A stretch of DNA of 64,000 nucleotides. Origin: an uncultured Acidimicrobiales bacterium. Its GTDB lineage: Bacteria; Actinomycetota; Acidimicrobiia; Acidimicrobiales; Hopanoidiivorantaceae. A program made the translations under genes and the position numbers. The notes under the pieces are model-generated. The model was given only the letters and a program-made list of their open reading frames with translations, did no database searches and had not been told where the DNA came from. Location of the stretch: NCBI GenBank assembly GCA_958295755.1, contig OY282367.1, forward strand, positions 719,087 to 783,086. The letters run 5' to 3'. Position 1 is the stretch's first letter. Each line of letters begins with the position of its first letter. Below, piece after piece: positions 16,237 through 25,020 of the stretch.

Positions 16237-17451
16237 TTATGATTCAATGATCATAGTTAGTATTTCATAAATTGTGCTATAAAAACTGGATTCGTGGCTA
16301 GCAAATCTGTAGTCTACATTATAATCTATCAGCAGTCCTGGCCTATAGAAATATTCAAGAATATTCATTGTTGCTTGACGGCAGGTTTCTGAAGGAAAAG
16401 TTAGAGTGTCATTGTCATCTGGCAAACATTTGATCGGCAGATCTTGCCAAAGTCGTTCAATTTGTGCGATAGAAGAAACGTCTTTGCAAATAATGCTCTC
16501 GGTGTCACTCCCTTGACAGTTATTGTCACTAAAATCTAGGCATTGGTCCACAAGACTTTCCCAATTTTCTAATCTAGCCATTGCATGATATTTTGCCTCA
16601 AAGCAAAATTCTGTAATAGCAGCCGGGTCTGTAATAGAAAGAGTTAATCCAGTATTTTCGTTAGTAGTAACTTTGGAATTAGACAGCGTAAAAGAATCAA
16701 AATATTTGTCATAATATGTAGCAGGATGATTTCTCAGTGTAAAATTTCCAGCATAGTTACCTAATGCTTCAGGAAGACTAAGTATCATTTCAATATCTCT
16801 GTGTCCAGTGCCAATATCATAGAACTGAAAAATTCTAGATGATACTTCCATGGCGTATTTAATCTGCTCAACAAATGGCTTGTATTTTTCATATTCTAGT
16901 TGATTTTTTTCATAAGTGTAAGCTATCACGGTAACTAACTCTATATTTTTTGCAAAATTAGCTGCTAAACAAAATTTTCGCAAAGCAGAATACATAGCCG
17001 AATAAAGATCGCGTTGGTAGTTGTCGCTATTCTTGTAGTTTGATTCTTCGATATAAGCAAGAAAACACAATTTTCCAACTGCAGGAGAACAATCAAAAAA
17101 GTTTTTTGTTGTTAAAGTATTTCTGCAAGCTTCAACAGCGAGTCCTAGGGTATTCCAAAGCTCTCTTGAAAAATTCGGCACAACAACTTCACCACTTTGA
17201 TGTTCATTAGTTGTCGGAGTAAAAAATCTCACTATAGTTACCGAGTTAGAGGTCTTTTCTACTTCTCTCTGTATTAGAGAGGGCTGTTGGGAAGTGTCAG
17301 TAACCGAGGTGGTTGTTTCCAGAAGCTCATTATGTGGTGCATTTTCGGAAATGTTTGACTCCCTAGTAGTGCTGCAGGATACAGCAAGCAACACAATAGC
17401 AATGAGCGACAAACTAAATCGTGTCATTGGTGGCAGGGCTGAGCGCGTCAT
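16237..17451 (-). CDS. Lipoprotein of unknown function, AT-rich
   Basis: Not recognised. 404 residues beginning with a lipoprotein signal peptide, lipobox LAVSC with Cys26 as the acylation site; an internal Met at position 9 is an alternative start. The mature protein is mostly soluble and helical, rich in Asn, Ser and Tyr, with several cysteines (for example CFLAYIEES, CLDFSDNNCQ, CLPDD). Base and codon use are clearly more AT-rich than the neighbours, which suggests acquisition by transfer. A TAAGAT box 6 nt before the ATG suggests its own leaderless promoter. It sits alone between thiP and a patch of poorly coding sequence. Confidence 0.72.
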   Translation of the reverse strand: MTRSALPPMTRFSLSLIAIVLLAVSCSTTRESNISENAPHNELLETTTSVTDTSQQPSLIQREVEKTSNSVTIVRFFTPTTNEHQSGEVVVPNFSRELWNTLGLAVEACRNTLTTKNFFDCSPAVGKLCFLAYIEESNYKNSDNYQRDLYSAMYSALRKFCLAANFAKNIELVTVIAYTYEKNQLEYEKYKPFVEQIKYAMEVSSRIFQFYDIGTGHRDIEMILSLPEALGNYAGNFTLRNHPATYYDKYFDSFTLSNSKVTTNENTGLTLSITDPAAITEFCFEAKYHAMARLENWESLVDQCLDFSDNNCQGSDTESIICKDVSSIAQIERLWQDLPIKCLPDDNDTLTFPSETCRQATMNILEYFYRPGLLIDYNVDYRFASHESSFYSTIYEILTMIIES

Positions 17452-17457
17452 ACCTAT

Positions 17458-17463
17458 ATCTTA
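17458..17463 (-). promoter_or_regulatory. Putative -10 box for the AT-rich lipoprotein gene
   Basis: On the minus strand TAAGAT lies 6 nt before the ATG at 17451. Confidence 0.4.
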
Positions 17464-18043
17464 TAGCAATAAGCTAGGCGGAGACACAGCTTTGCTACCT
17501 ATCGCCGCCTGTGTGCTATGATGGTGATGTGTTGAGAAATAGAACATCGGTTTCGTCTAGGCCATTAGGCGACACCGTCGCGGGCGGTCTGTGCACCCTG
17601 CCTATTGCGGAGAACTTCGCTGGGCTGGACAGAGACATAGATGCCGTCTTCGGGAATTCGCCGTCCAGGGTTGCTGGTGCGACAGTGTTGATGCTATGGC
17701 CGTGCGCTGCGATCACCGCTGGTCTTTATGTGGCGTCTGCGTCTGAACCTGCCTCAGGTGCCAATGTTGTCTGGGCACGCGAGCCTGCTGAGAACATGTT
17801 TGTTTCGGCTTTGCCTTTGTCGGAGACGGGTGGGTATCCACGCCTGAGAGGGCTTTGCTGGAAACCGCCTGTTTGGGTACAATCTCCAACGGGCATGGCT
17901 TGGCAGGCTATCCTATCGCCTGAAATGTTCATTATGTAAAGATGAATGGTTTGATTGTAGTTTGGTCAAAAAGATAGATGCCTTGGGGTGGGTTTGGGTA
18001 AGAGGTATTGGAAAATACGATTTGGTGGTTTACGATTTGGTGG
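17464..18043. other. About 580 bp without a convincing gene
   Basis: One plus-strand frame is open from 17511 to 17939 (142 codons) but has no ribosome site, no recognisable motif and frequent rare-looking residues such as Trp and Cys; the opposite strand is open over similar lengths. It may be decayed coding sequence. It ends in a perfect 15-bp tandem repeat next to the following gene. Confidence 0.4.
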
Positions 18044-18045
18044 TT
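18016..18045. repeat. Perfect 15-bp tandem duplication
   Basis: TACGATTTGGTGGTT occurs twice, at 18016-18030 and 18031-18045, at the end of the 144-residue membrane protein gene; it overlaps that gene's stop codon by 2 bp. Confidence 0.9.
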
Positions 18046-18478
18046 ATCGAAGACCTGCTAGGAGTGCTACTAAAAGTGCAGTCCACACGAGAACTGCTGG
18101 AGTAGAAGCTATAACAGCGACGACAGACAGAACTTTCCCTGCTCTTACCATCCCTAGCCCTGAGTTCAGGTAGCCTCTCTTGACACTATCTATGTGGTCG
18201 TTAGCACACCTCCACCCAGCGACACCTAAACCGAAGCAGCCATAAAAAGCAGCGAGCAGCATGAATAAAAACAGCCAATCAGACAAAACAGCGGCGATTG
18301 GTGCAAAACTGGACAGAATTATCGGTAAAACCCAACTGAGTATCCCAAGTGACAGCGAAGCTACGCTGCGATCTTTCACTGCAACTACGTTGCGATCTTT
18401 CGCTGGAACTTCGTTTGGGTTGGTAACTTCGTTCGGGTTGGTAATGAGGTTGGCTACCTGCCATCCAGAATGGCTCAT
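18044..18478 (-). CDS. Small membrane protein of unknown function
   Basis: Not recognised with certainty. 144 residues: a polar N-terminal ~40 residues with two internal duplications (TNPNEV twice, then AKDRNVV and VKDRSVA), followed by three to four hydrophobic segments (about 43-60, 65-85, 112-140). The layout resembles short actinobacterial DUF4190-type membrane proteins. It lies in the accessory patch between thiP and aspS and has no partner gene. Confidence 0.5.
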   Translation of the reverse strand: MSHSGWQVANLITNPNEVTNPNEVPAKDRNVVAVKDRSVASLSLGILSWVLPIILSSFAPIAAVLSDWLFLFMLLAAFYGCFGLGVAGWRCANDHIDSVKRGYLNSGLGMVRAGKVLSVVAVIASTPAVLVWTALLVALLAGLR

Positions 18479-18569
18479 AGTAATATCTCCTCTTGGGTGT
18501 CGGTTGATGTGGTCTTTAAGGAGGTGTCAGATGAACATACAGCTATTGTAGCACTCGCTGTTGTAGGAA

Positions 18570-18615
18570 CGGGGGGTGATATGGCTGGGGATACCTGTGA
18601 ACAAATCGGCTCCAG
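18570..18615. repeat. Displaced copy of the aspS 3' end (46-bp direct repeat)
   Basis: Bases 18570-18615 match 19029-19074 inside the aspS 3' end at 43 of 46 positions. Read on the minus strand, the copy still encodes GADLFTGIPSHITPR, against GADLLTGAPSHITPR in AspS. The two copies flank a short segment with one small coding frame. Confidence 0.85.
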
Positions 18616-18676
18616 TGAGGATGCCTTGACTATTTGATGCTCTTTGTTTGCAGCATCTGTCGTATATGCTGAGTTT

Positions 18677-18955
18677 ATGTTCTTCCAAATAGTCGGCTCA
18701 GTTGCTCTAGCAGCTTTTCTTGGCTACTTGGCGTGGCAAATCCAGCGCGTCAGTGAGCGCATAGAAACACTGTCGGATTCTTTGAATGCTCGCATGGACA
18801 CTATCACGATTGATCTCGGTGAGGTTAAAGGGCAGGTAAAAGTTGTCCTTCAGCGTCTTGATGAGAATGATAAAGCCCATGCTGAGAATGATAAGGCCCA
18901 TGACGCTTTGGCACAGCGCATAGAGGAATTGGCTGTCGCCATACAAAAGCGATAA
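18677..18955 (+). CDS. Small membrane-anchored coiled-coil protein
   Basis: Not recognised. 92 residues from the ATG at 18677 (a TTG at 18644 would add 11). An N-terminal transmembrane helix (about 3-20) is followed by a heptad-patterned coiled coil to the end, with an internal repeat NDKAH (ENDKAHAENDKAHDAL). Similar small single-helix coiled-coil proteins occur in phage and plasmid modules, but nothing here proves such an origin. It lies between the two copies of the aspS 3' sequence and points toward aspS. Confidence 0.5.
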   Translation: MFFQIVGSVALAAFLGYLAWQIQRVSERIETLSDSLNARMDTITIDLGEVKGQVKVVLQRLDENDKAHAENDKAHDALAQRIEELAVAIQKR

Positions 18956-18988
18956 CATCAGCCACCGACCCTGCGAGCAGTGGCCCGG

Positions 18989-20851
18989 TCAGCCCAGATT
19001 TGGGCGGAGGGATAGTTCTTGGAGGTGGCGGGGGGTGATATGGCTGGGGGCACCTGTGAGCAAATCGGCTCCAGATTGGGTTTTGGGGTAGGCGATTACT
19101 TCTCGGATGGTATCTTCGCCCAGCAAGATGGCAACTAAGCGATCTATACCTATGGCAAAACCTGCGTGCGGGGGGACTCCGTAGCGGAAAGCATCTAAGA
19201 GAAAGCCAAAGCGTTCTTTGGCTTCATCTTCAGGTATGCCTAGCAGGGTGAAGACTTGTTGCTGCAGAGTGGGATCATTAATCCTGACGCTACCTGAGCC
19301 TAGTTCCCAGCCGTTTAGCACAAGGTCATAAGCTTTGGAGCGGATTGCGGTTATGTCCATGTGGCTATAGCTTGAGGTGCTGACGGCGTCGCCTCCAGCA
19401 GCAGTCTTCTCTAACTCAGTCTTCTTTAACTCAGTCAGCATCTCAAGATCATCTGGATGAACCATAGTAAAGGGATGATGAGCTGGAATAGGAATACCCT
19501 CATCGCTGATGCCCTCAAAAAGTGGGAAATCCACCACCCAGACATAATACAGATCCCTAACCCCGCCAGAGACCAGATCGTTCCCAGAGCTGTTGCCAGG
19601 CCGACCGACCTCCAACCTCAGCTGCCCTAGCACTCGGTTCACCAGCGGACGCTCATCTGCAACAAGCAACAGCAAATCCCCCGCTTTGCCTCCCAAAGTC
19701 GCCAGCACACCTGCTTGCTCGTCTTCCGACATAAAACGACTCAGTGCCCCATCCAGCTCTCCCCCATCTCCCACTCTGAACCACGCCAACCCTTTTGCCC
19801 CCCACTCCTGTGTTTTCTTGGTGAGGTCATCAATGCGGTTGCGCCCCAGTTGCGCCCCTTCAGACACACAAAATCCCTTGATGCAAGACGCTTGAAACAC
19901 CTTTGCTTCTGTCTGACTAAACAACTCTGTGAGTTCCACAAGCTCCATCCCGAAACTCATATCGGGCTTGTCGGTGCCGAAGCGTTCCATAGCTTCGCGC
20001 CAAGTGATTGTCGGTATTTCACCCAGACTCTCCCCCACTACAGCCTCGGTCGCATCTGCAACAGCGGCAGAAACAAAAGCGATGATGTCATCTTGGGTAA
20101 CGAAACTGGCCTCTATATCGAGCTGCATAAACTCAAACTGGCGGTCGGCGCGCAAATCTTCATCTCGTAAACAGCGAGCTATCTGGTAGTAGCGGTCGAC
20201 CCCGCCGACCATGCAAAGCTGCTTGAAGAGTTGCGGGCTTTGCGGTAGCGCATAAAACCGCCCTTGATGCAGACGAGACGGAACCACAAAATCCCTAGCC
20301 CCTTCTGGCGTAGACGCGATAAGCATCGGCGTCTCAACCTCCAAAAACCCCTGCGCCTCCATAGATGCCCGAAACGAAGCATTCACCTTCGCCCGAGTGC
20401 GCAAATTCCCCTGCATCCGCTCACTGCGCAAATCAATATAACGATACCGCAGACGAGTAGCCTCCTCTGTGTCGCCGTGAAGCGAAAACGGTGGCGGCTC
20501 GGCCCTGCTCAGCACCTCGACCTCGCAATCTCCTATCTCCACAGCCCCCGTCAGCAAGTTCTCATTAACCGTGCCCTCCGGTCGCTCCCGCACCACCCCT
20601 GTAATCTGCAGCACATATTCAGAACGCACATCAATCCGCTCATCCACAACACACTGAATAACCCCAGTGTGATCACGCAAATCCACGAAAGCCAAGTGCT
20701 CCCCATGTTCCCTGCGCCTGTCGGCCCAACCGCAAACGCTCACCCTCTCGCCCACCAAGCCAGCCCCGACCTCACCGCAATAATGAGTCCGCATGCCCGT
20801 GGCTAGGTTCTGAGCTTCCGTGGCTAGGCTCTGAGATTCTGGTTCGGTCAT
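18989..20851 (-). CDS. aspS: Aspartyl-tRNA synthetase
   Basis: Charges tRNA-Asp (or both tRNA-Asp and tRNA-Asn). 620 residues, bacterial type: N-terminal anticodon-binding OB fold (about 20-125), class II catalytic core with an inserted GAD domain (about 300-430). Motif 2 region: CLRDEDLRADRQFEFMQLD, where Phe replaces the usual Pro of RQPEF. Motif 3 region: VPPHAGFAIGIDRL, then YPKTQSGADLLTG. The start overlaps the hisS stop by 4 bp; Met20 (MRTHYCGE) is the start expected from relatives, and the 19 preceding residues come from a 21-bp tandem repeat. Last gene of the long minus-strand run. Confidence 0.95.
   Translation of the reverse strand: MTEPESQSLATEAQNLATGMRTHYCGEVGAGLVGERVSVCGWADRRREHGEHLAFVDLRDHTGVIQCVVDERIDVRSEYVLQITGVVRERPEGTVNENLLTGAVEIGDCEVEVLSRAEPPPFSLHGDTEEATRLRYRYIDLRSERMQGNLRTRAKVNASFRASMEAQGFLEVETPMLIASTPEGARDFVVPSRLHQGRFYALPQSPQLFKQLCMVGGVDRYYQIARCLRDEDLRADRQFEFMQLDIEASFVTQDDIIAFVSAAVADATEAVVGESLGEIPTITWREAMERFGTDKPDMSFGMELVELTELFSQTEAKVFQASCIKGFCVSEGAQLGRNRIDDLTKKTQEWGAKGLAWFRVGDGGELDGALSRFMSEDEQAGVLATLGGKAGDLLLLVADERPLVNRVLGQLRLEVGRPGNSSGNDLVSGGVRDLYYVWVVDFPLFEGISDEGIPIPAHHPFTMVHPDDLEMLTELKKTELEKTAAGGDAVSTSSYSHMDITAIRSKAYDLVLNGWELGSGSVRINDPTLQQQVFTLLGIPEDEAKERFGFLLDAFRYGVPPHAGFAIGIDRLVAILLGEDTIREVIAYPKTQSGADLLTGAPSHITPRHLQELSLRPNLG
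19407..19436 (-). repeat. 15-bp tandem repeat within aspS
   Basis: Units 19407-19421 and 19422-19436 differ at one base and insert a repeated pentapeptide (LKKTE/LEKTA) in a surface loop of the synthetase. Confidence 0.8.
20797..20838 (-). repeat. 21-bp tandem repeat at the aspS 5' end
   Basis: Units 20797-20817 and 20818-20838 match at 19 of 21 positions and encode the duplicated SLATEAQ/NLATG segment before the conserved start of AspRS. Confidence 0.75.
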
Positions 20852-22098
20852 AGTTGTTTCAGCCTAGATTGAAGGTGCTCCACGATTGCATCTTGTGAGA
20901 TTTGAGTTTGCTGGGAAGTTTCAAGGTCTTTGACCGAGACAGTGCCGCTGGCTTGTTCGTCAGTGCCGACGATCAAGGCAAATCGGGCGTTTGAGCGGTT
21001 AGCGGCTTTCATTTGAGCTTTCAGCGAGCGGCTACCCCAGGCACGGTCCGCGGAGATGCCAGCAGAACGTAACTCTTGAGACAAAGTCAAAGCAGCTTGG
21101 CCGTCTGTGATATCAACGATGAATACATCTAGGAGAGTCTCAGATAGCAGAAAGGTCTCTTCGGTGTCGCAAGCTAGCAAAATGCGATCTGCCCCAAGAG
21201 CGAAGCCTATGCCAGCAGTAGAAGTGCCACCTAGGGCTTCAATGAGGCCGTCATAGCGACCCCCTCCACCCAGAGCGTTCTGAGCAGAAGTTAGTGAATT
21301 AGAGACATACTCAAAGGCTGTGTGAGTGTAATAGTCCAAACCTCTCACGAGACGAGGCGACACTTCATAAGAGATGCCCAGAGCGTCCAGCCCACTACGA
21401 ACCGCAGCGAAGCGATCTGCCGCCTCTGAGGTGAGGTGATCCAAACAGCTAGGAGCCCCAGCTATAACTTGTTGATCTTGCTCGCGTTTGCTGTCTAGCA
21501 CTCGCAGAGGGTTTTTCAGGGCTGTCTCTACAGAGGCTTCGCTGAGTTCACTCTCAGCCAAGTAGTCTCCCAGCACGCCAGCATAGGCAGAGCGAGATTC
21601 GCTATCGCCCAGAGTGTTCACAAGCAAGGTCATATCCTGCAGCCCTAAAGAGCGCAAGAACTCCCACCCCAAAGCTATGACTTCCACATCGCTGTGAGGG
21701 TCATCCACTCCAAATAGCTCAATGCCAACCTGCATGAACTGGCGATAGCGGCCTGCCTGTGGCTGTTCGTAGCGAAACTGCGGGCCTGAATACCAGACTT
21801 TCCACGGCACCTCAGGGTGATGTTCAATGAATGCTCTAGCTGCCGATGCGGTAAGTTCTGGACGCAAGGCCATGCGGCGACCCTTCTTATCAAAGAAATC
21901 GTACATCTCTTTTGAGACCACAGCAGTATCCTCACCCAGCCGTGCGAACACGCCAGCATCTTCAAACATCGGAGAGACAAGCTCGCCGTAACCCGCCCGC
22001 TCACACACACCTGCAAACTGGCTCTCCAAAGCTCGCCATCGGGCTGTCTCAGGTGGCAAAATATCACGCACCCCACGGGGTGATTTGAAACTGCTCAT
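20848..22098 (-). CDS. hisS: Histidyl-tRNA synthetase
   Basis: Charges tRNA-His. 416 residues, the usual bacterial length. Class II core with FRYEQPQAGRYRQFMQ (motif 2), the histidine-specific signatures LVRGLDYYTHTAFEY and GGGRYDGLI, and motif 3 in GIGFALGADRI; the C-terminal ~90 residues form the anticodon-binding domain. Overlaps rel by 4 bp upstream and aspS by 4 bp downstream, so the three are translationally coupled. hisS-aspS near rel is normal for actinobacteria. Confidence 0.96.
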   Translation of the reverse strand: MSSFKSPRGVRDILPPETARWRALESQFAGVCERAGYGELVSPMFEDAGVFARLGEDTAVVSKEMYDFFDKKGRRMALRPELTASAARAFIEHHPEVPWKVWYSGPQFRYEQPQAGRYRQFMQVGIELFGVDDPHSDVEVIALGWEFLRSLGLQDMTLLVNTLGDSESRSAYAGVLGDYLAESELSEASVETALKNPLRVLDSKREQDQQVIAGAPSCLDHLTSEAADRFAAVRSGLDALGISYEVSPRLVRGLDYYTHTAFEYVSNSLTSAQNALGGGGRYDGLIEALGGTSTAGIGFALGADRILLACDTEETFLLSETLLDVFIVDITDGQAALTLSQELRSAGISADRAWGSRSLKAQMKAANRSNARFALIVGTDEQASGTVSVKDLETSQQTQISQDAIVEHLQSRLKQL

Positions 22099-24365
22099 TT
22101 CACTTCCCTGGAGTTATCGCTTATGTTTCCGTTATCAGCTTCTTGTCCAGTCTGGGGCATAACTCTGGTGGCGGAATAGACATATTCTATGCGGCGAAGC
22201 TGCTGCAAAAGAGCGCGGATTTGGGCATTGTCGGCCAACTCTACATTGAAGCGCATAGTGGAAATGCCATCTCTAGCTGTGTTGGTTTCGGCTTTTACGA
22301 TATTCACATTGTGCTCCGATAAGACGCTACTTACATCTGAGAGAAGGTTTTGACGATCAAAAGCCCGCACTTCCATCGTGGCTATGAATTTCTCGTAGTG
22401 GTCGCTACTCCATTCAACGGCTATGAAGCGTTCTTTCTGGTTTTCAGCCAGCGACACGGCGTTGGAGCAGTCTGAGCGATGGATAGATACTCCCCTCCCC
22501 CGCGTCACGAAGCCGATGATGTCGTCATGAGGAACGGGCGTGCAGCATTTAGAGATGCGCACGAACATGTCGCTCTGTCCTTCTACATGTATACCTCGGC
22601 TAGCAGCAGGGGCGTCACCTTCGGCTGGCGCATACAGATGTGTTTCGGATGTTTCTTCTTGAGTATCTCCCTCTTGGTGGTCTTCACCCTTTAGGTGGCG
22701 CAGCAGCCGGCCCACAATAGATTCAGCCGAGAACTGCCCACGATACACAGCCACAAACAAATCGTCCACATTTTGAAAGCCCAAATCGCTTGCAACATCA
22801 GGTAGCAACTTGGCGGCTGTATCTTCTAACATAGGTTCTTTGCGGAGGACACCTAGCACTTCATCGCGCCCTGTTGCAGCAGATTCGACACGCCGCTCAC
22901 GAGCATGCCATTGACGAATGCGGTTGCGAGCCCGATGCGTGATGATAAACGAAAGCCAATCTAGGGAAGGTCCAGCATCGGGCGACTTAGAAGTGAAAAT
23001 CTCCACCGTGTCGCCTGTGGTCAACTTTGAGTTGAGAGCAGACAGCCGCCCGTTGATCTTGGCACCAACGCAGCTATGGCCCACCTCTGTATGAATGGCA
23101 TAGGCGAAATCCACAGGCGTGGCCCCCGTCGGAAGCGTGATGATTTCGCCCTTGGGTGTGAATGCATAAACCTCTTCCAAAGCTAGAGCTTCGGTGAGGT
23201 TCGACATCGTGGTGTCTGGATCATCCGTGGTGTCTGGATCATCGGCATCTTGCGTCCAATCCATGAGACGACTCAACCAAAGCAACTCATCGTTATCTTC
23301 CCTATCTCCCTTGTAATCCCAGTGGGCAGCTACGCCGTATTCGGCACGTTTGTGCATCTCTTCGGTGCGAATCTGTACCTCTAAGAGCTTCCCGGCAGGC
23401 CCCACTACCGTGGTGTGAATCGACTGGTAGAGGTTGAACTTAGGTATAGCAATATAATCTTTGAAACGCCCTTGAGCTGGCTTCCAGATGGCATGCACAG
23501 TGCCCAAAGCGGCGTAGCAATCTTGAACACTTTCGGTAACCACACGAATGCCGATGAGGTCGTGAATCTGGTCAAACTGAAGCTCTTTTTTCTGCATCTT
23601 GTCAAAAATGCTCCACAGGTGCTTAGGACGACCTGTAACCTCGGCGTTGATTAGCACCTCGCTGAGGCGGCCCTGTATCTGGGAGACGATTTGAGTTAGA
23701 TAAAGCTCTCGCTCTGGGGATCGTTCTTCCACTAGATGGTCTATTTCGGCATACCACTTGGGATGAAGCACAGAAAACGAGAGATCTTCCAGCTGGGTCT
23801 TGAGCTGTTCCATGCCGAGACGGTCGGCCAATGGGGCATATACCTGCAGAGTTTCGGCAGCTATAGATTCTTGGCGTTGCGGAGGCAAAGCTGCGAGGGT
23901 CTGCATGTTGTGGAGACGGTCGGCGAATTTGATAAATAGAACTCTCAAATCGCGTGCCATCGTAACCAGTATTTTGCGCAGGGCGGTAACTTGTTGAGTT
24001 GTACGATCTGCCAGCTTGAGGCGGCCTAGTTTTGTGAGACCGTCTACCAGCAAGGTCACTTCGTTGCCGAAGGCGGTCTCTATCTCTTCGCGAGATTCGT
24101 CGGTGTCTTCCAGCACATCGTGCAGCAGAGCAGCTGCCAAGATTTTGTCATCAAAGCCGGAGCGTGCGAGTATATGTGCCACAGACAGAGGATGATGTAT
24201 ATAAGGTTCGCCCGATAACCGGCGTTGATTTGCGTGGGCGGCAGCCGCGCGGTCGTAAGCTCGGCGGATGAGGTCTTCGGAGTGGTAGCGATGAGTTTCG
24301 TGGTAGGCATCTAGCACCAACCCAAGATGAGCTTCAGCCGTGGGATACTCATGCGGGGAGATCAT
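22095..24365 (-). CDS. rel: Bifunctional (p)ppGpp synthetase/hydrolase Rel
   Basis: Makes and destroys the alarmone (p)ppGpp in the stringent response. 756 residues with the complete domain order: HD hydrolase (about 45-200; HPLSVAHILA and ALLHDVLEDT), synthetase (about 240-370; RFKDYIAIPK, YQSIHTTV), TGS (about 405-465; VYAFTPKGEIITLP), helical region, zinc-finger (CCTPVPHDDIIGF), and C-terminal ACT. The RFKD loop is the form seen in bifunctional enzymes. An 18-bp duplication (23209-23244) inserts DDPDTT repeats between synthetase and TGS. Placed between apt and hisS. Confidence 0.96.
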   Translation of the reverse strand: MISPHEYPTAEAHLGLVLDAYHETHRYHSEDLIRRAYDRAAAAHANQRRLSGEPYIHHPLSVAHILARSGFDDKILAAALLHDVLEDTDESREEIETAFGNEVTLLVDGLTKLGRLKLADRTTQQVTALRKILVTMARDLRVLFIKFADRLHNMQTLAALPPQRQESIAAETLQVYAPLADRLGMEQLKTQLEDLSFSVLHPKWYAEIDHLVEERSPERELYLTQIVSQIQGRLSEVLINAEVTGRPKHLWSIFDKMQKKELQFDQIHDLIGIRVVTESVQDCYAALGTVHAIWKPAQGRFKDYIAIPKFNLYQSIHTTVVGPAGKLLEVQIRTEEMHKRAEYGVAAHWDYKGDREDNDELLWLSRLMDWTQDADDPDTTDDPDTTMSNLTEALALEEVYAFTPKGEIITLPTGATPVDFAYAIHTEVGHSCVGAKINGRLSALNSKLTTGDTVEIFTSKSPDAGPSLDWLSFIITHRARNRIRQWHARERRVESAATGRDEVLGVLRKEPMLEDTAAKLLPDVASDLGFQNVDDLFVAVYRGQFSAESIVGRLLRHLKGEDHQEGDTQEETSETHLYAPAEGDAPAASRGIHVEGQSDMFVRISKCCTPVPHDDIIGFVTRGRGVSIHRSDCSNAVSLAENQKERFIAVEWSSDHYEKFIATMEVRAFDRQNLLSDVSSVLSEHNVNIVKAETNTARDGISTMRFNVELADNAQIRALLQQLRRIEYVYSATRVMPQTGQEADNGNISDNSREVK
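23209..23244 (-). repeat. 18-bp tandem duplication within rel
   Basis: Units 23209-23226 and 23227-23244 are identical except for the last base and encode a doubled DDPDTT in the linker before the TGS domain. Confidence 0.85.
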
Positions 24366-24386
24366 CGGTAAACCCCAAAACCCAGT

Positions 24387-25016
24387 TCAGTCATAGCGCA
24401 ACAGAGAAAAAACTTCTCGCCCTGGCAAGCGAGCTGCGCCTTCCAGAAAGCCCAGCTCTACGATAAAGCCGCAGCCGATGACCTTAGCCCCGGTTTGCTC
24501 CAGTAGCGAGACGGCTGCTTCTGCCGTGCCGCCTGTGGCCAGCAGGTCGTCTATCAGCAAAATATTTTGCCCTCCGCAAGCAGCGTCACGATGGATTTCA
24601 AGGCTGTCGGTGCCGTATTCTAATTCGTAGCTCACCGACAGGGTTTCACGAGGGAGCTTGCCCGGCTTGCGGATAGGCAAGAACCCCACACTCAGTTGCA
24701 TAGCCACAAGTGGTCCTAGAAAAAAACCTCGTGCTTCAATGCCAGCCACAGCTTTGACTTCCGCACTCTCCCACTTTCTCGCCAATGCCCGAGCGCAATC
24801 GCCTAGAAGCCCAATGTCGGTACATACTGGGGTGATGTCTTTGAAAGATATGCCGGGGCGTGGGAAGTCTTCAACTGTGCGAATGGTAGCTGCCAGACGC
24901 TCGCTCAAAGGTGCAAGCTCGCTCAAGGAAGCAAAAGTCTCAGCGTTTTGCGAAGGCTCAGTGTTTTTTGAAGTCGCAGCGTTGGGCAGGTTCTGAGTTT
25001 CGGGCAGAGCTGCCAT
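24387..25016 (-). CDS. apt: Adenine phosphoribosyltransferase
   Basis: Salvages adenine with PRPP to give AMP. From the ATG at 25016 it has 209 residues; the conserved enzyme begins near residue 48 with TVEDFPRPGISFKDIT, and the preceding part is a low-complexity tail containing repeated Ser/Glu-rich words. The PRPP loop is NILLIDDLLATGGTAEAA. Start 25016 is preferred because it leaves a 4-bp gap to secF, whereas an earlier start at 25073 would overlap secF by 53 bp. The order secF-apt-rel is conserved in actinobacteria. Confidence 0.93.
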   Translation of the reverse strand: MAALPETQNLPNAATSKNTEPSQNAETFASLSELAPLSERLAATIRTVEDFPRPGISFKDITPVCTDIGLLGDCARALARKWESAEVKAVAGIEARGFFLGPLVAMQLSVGFLPIRKPGKLPRETLSVSYELEYGTDSLEIHRDAACGGQNILLIDDLLATGGTAEAAVSLLEQTGAKVIGCGFIVELGFLEGAARLPGREVFSLLRYD

Positions 25017-25020
25017 TTTG

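Noticed and set aside
16149..16250. Short frame of 33 codons directly after thiP
   Set aside because: Considered as a remnant of a missing thiQ, but the residues (beginning MPFVDAEPL) contain no ATPase motif and it overlaps the next gene's end.
17511..17939. Plus-strand open frame of 142 codons between the AT-rich lipoprotein and the small membrane protein
   Set aside because: No ribosome site, no motif, no compositional sign of coding, and the opposite strand is equally open; described only as a gap.
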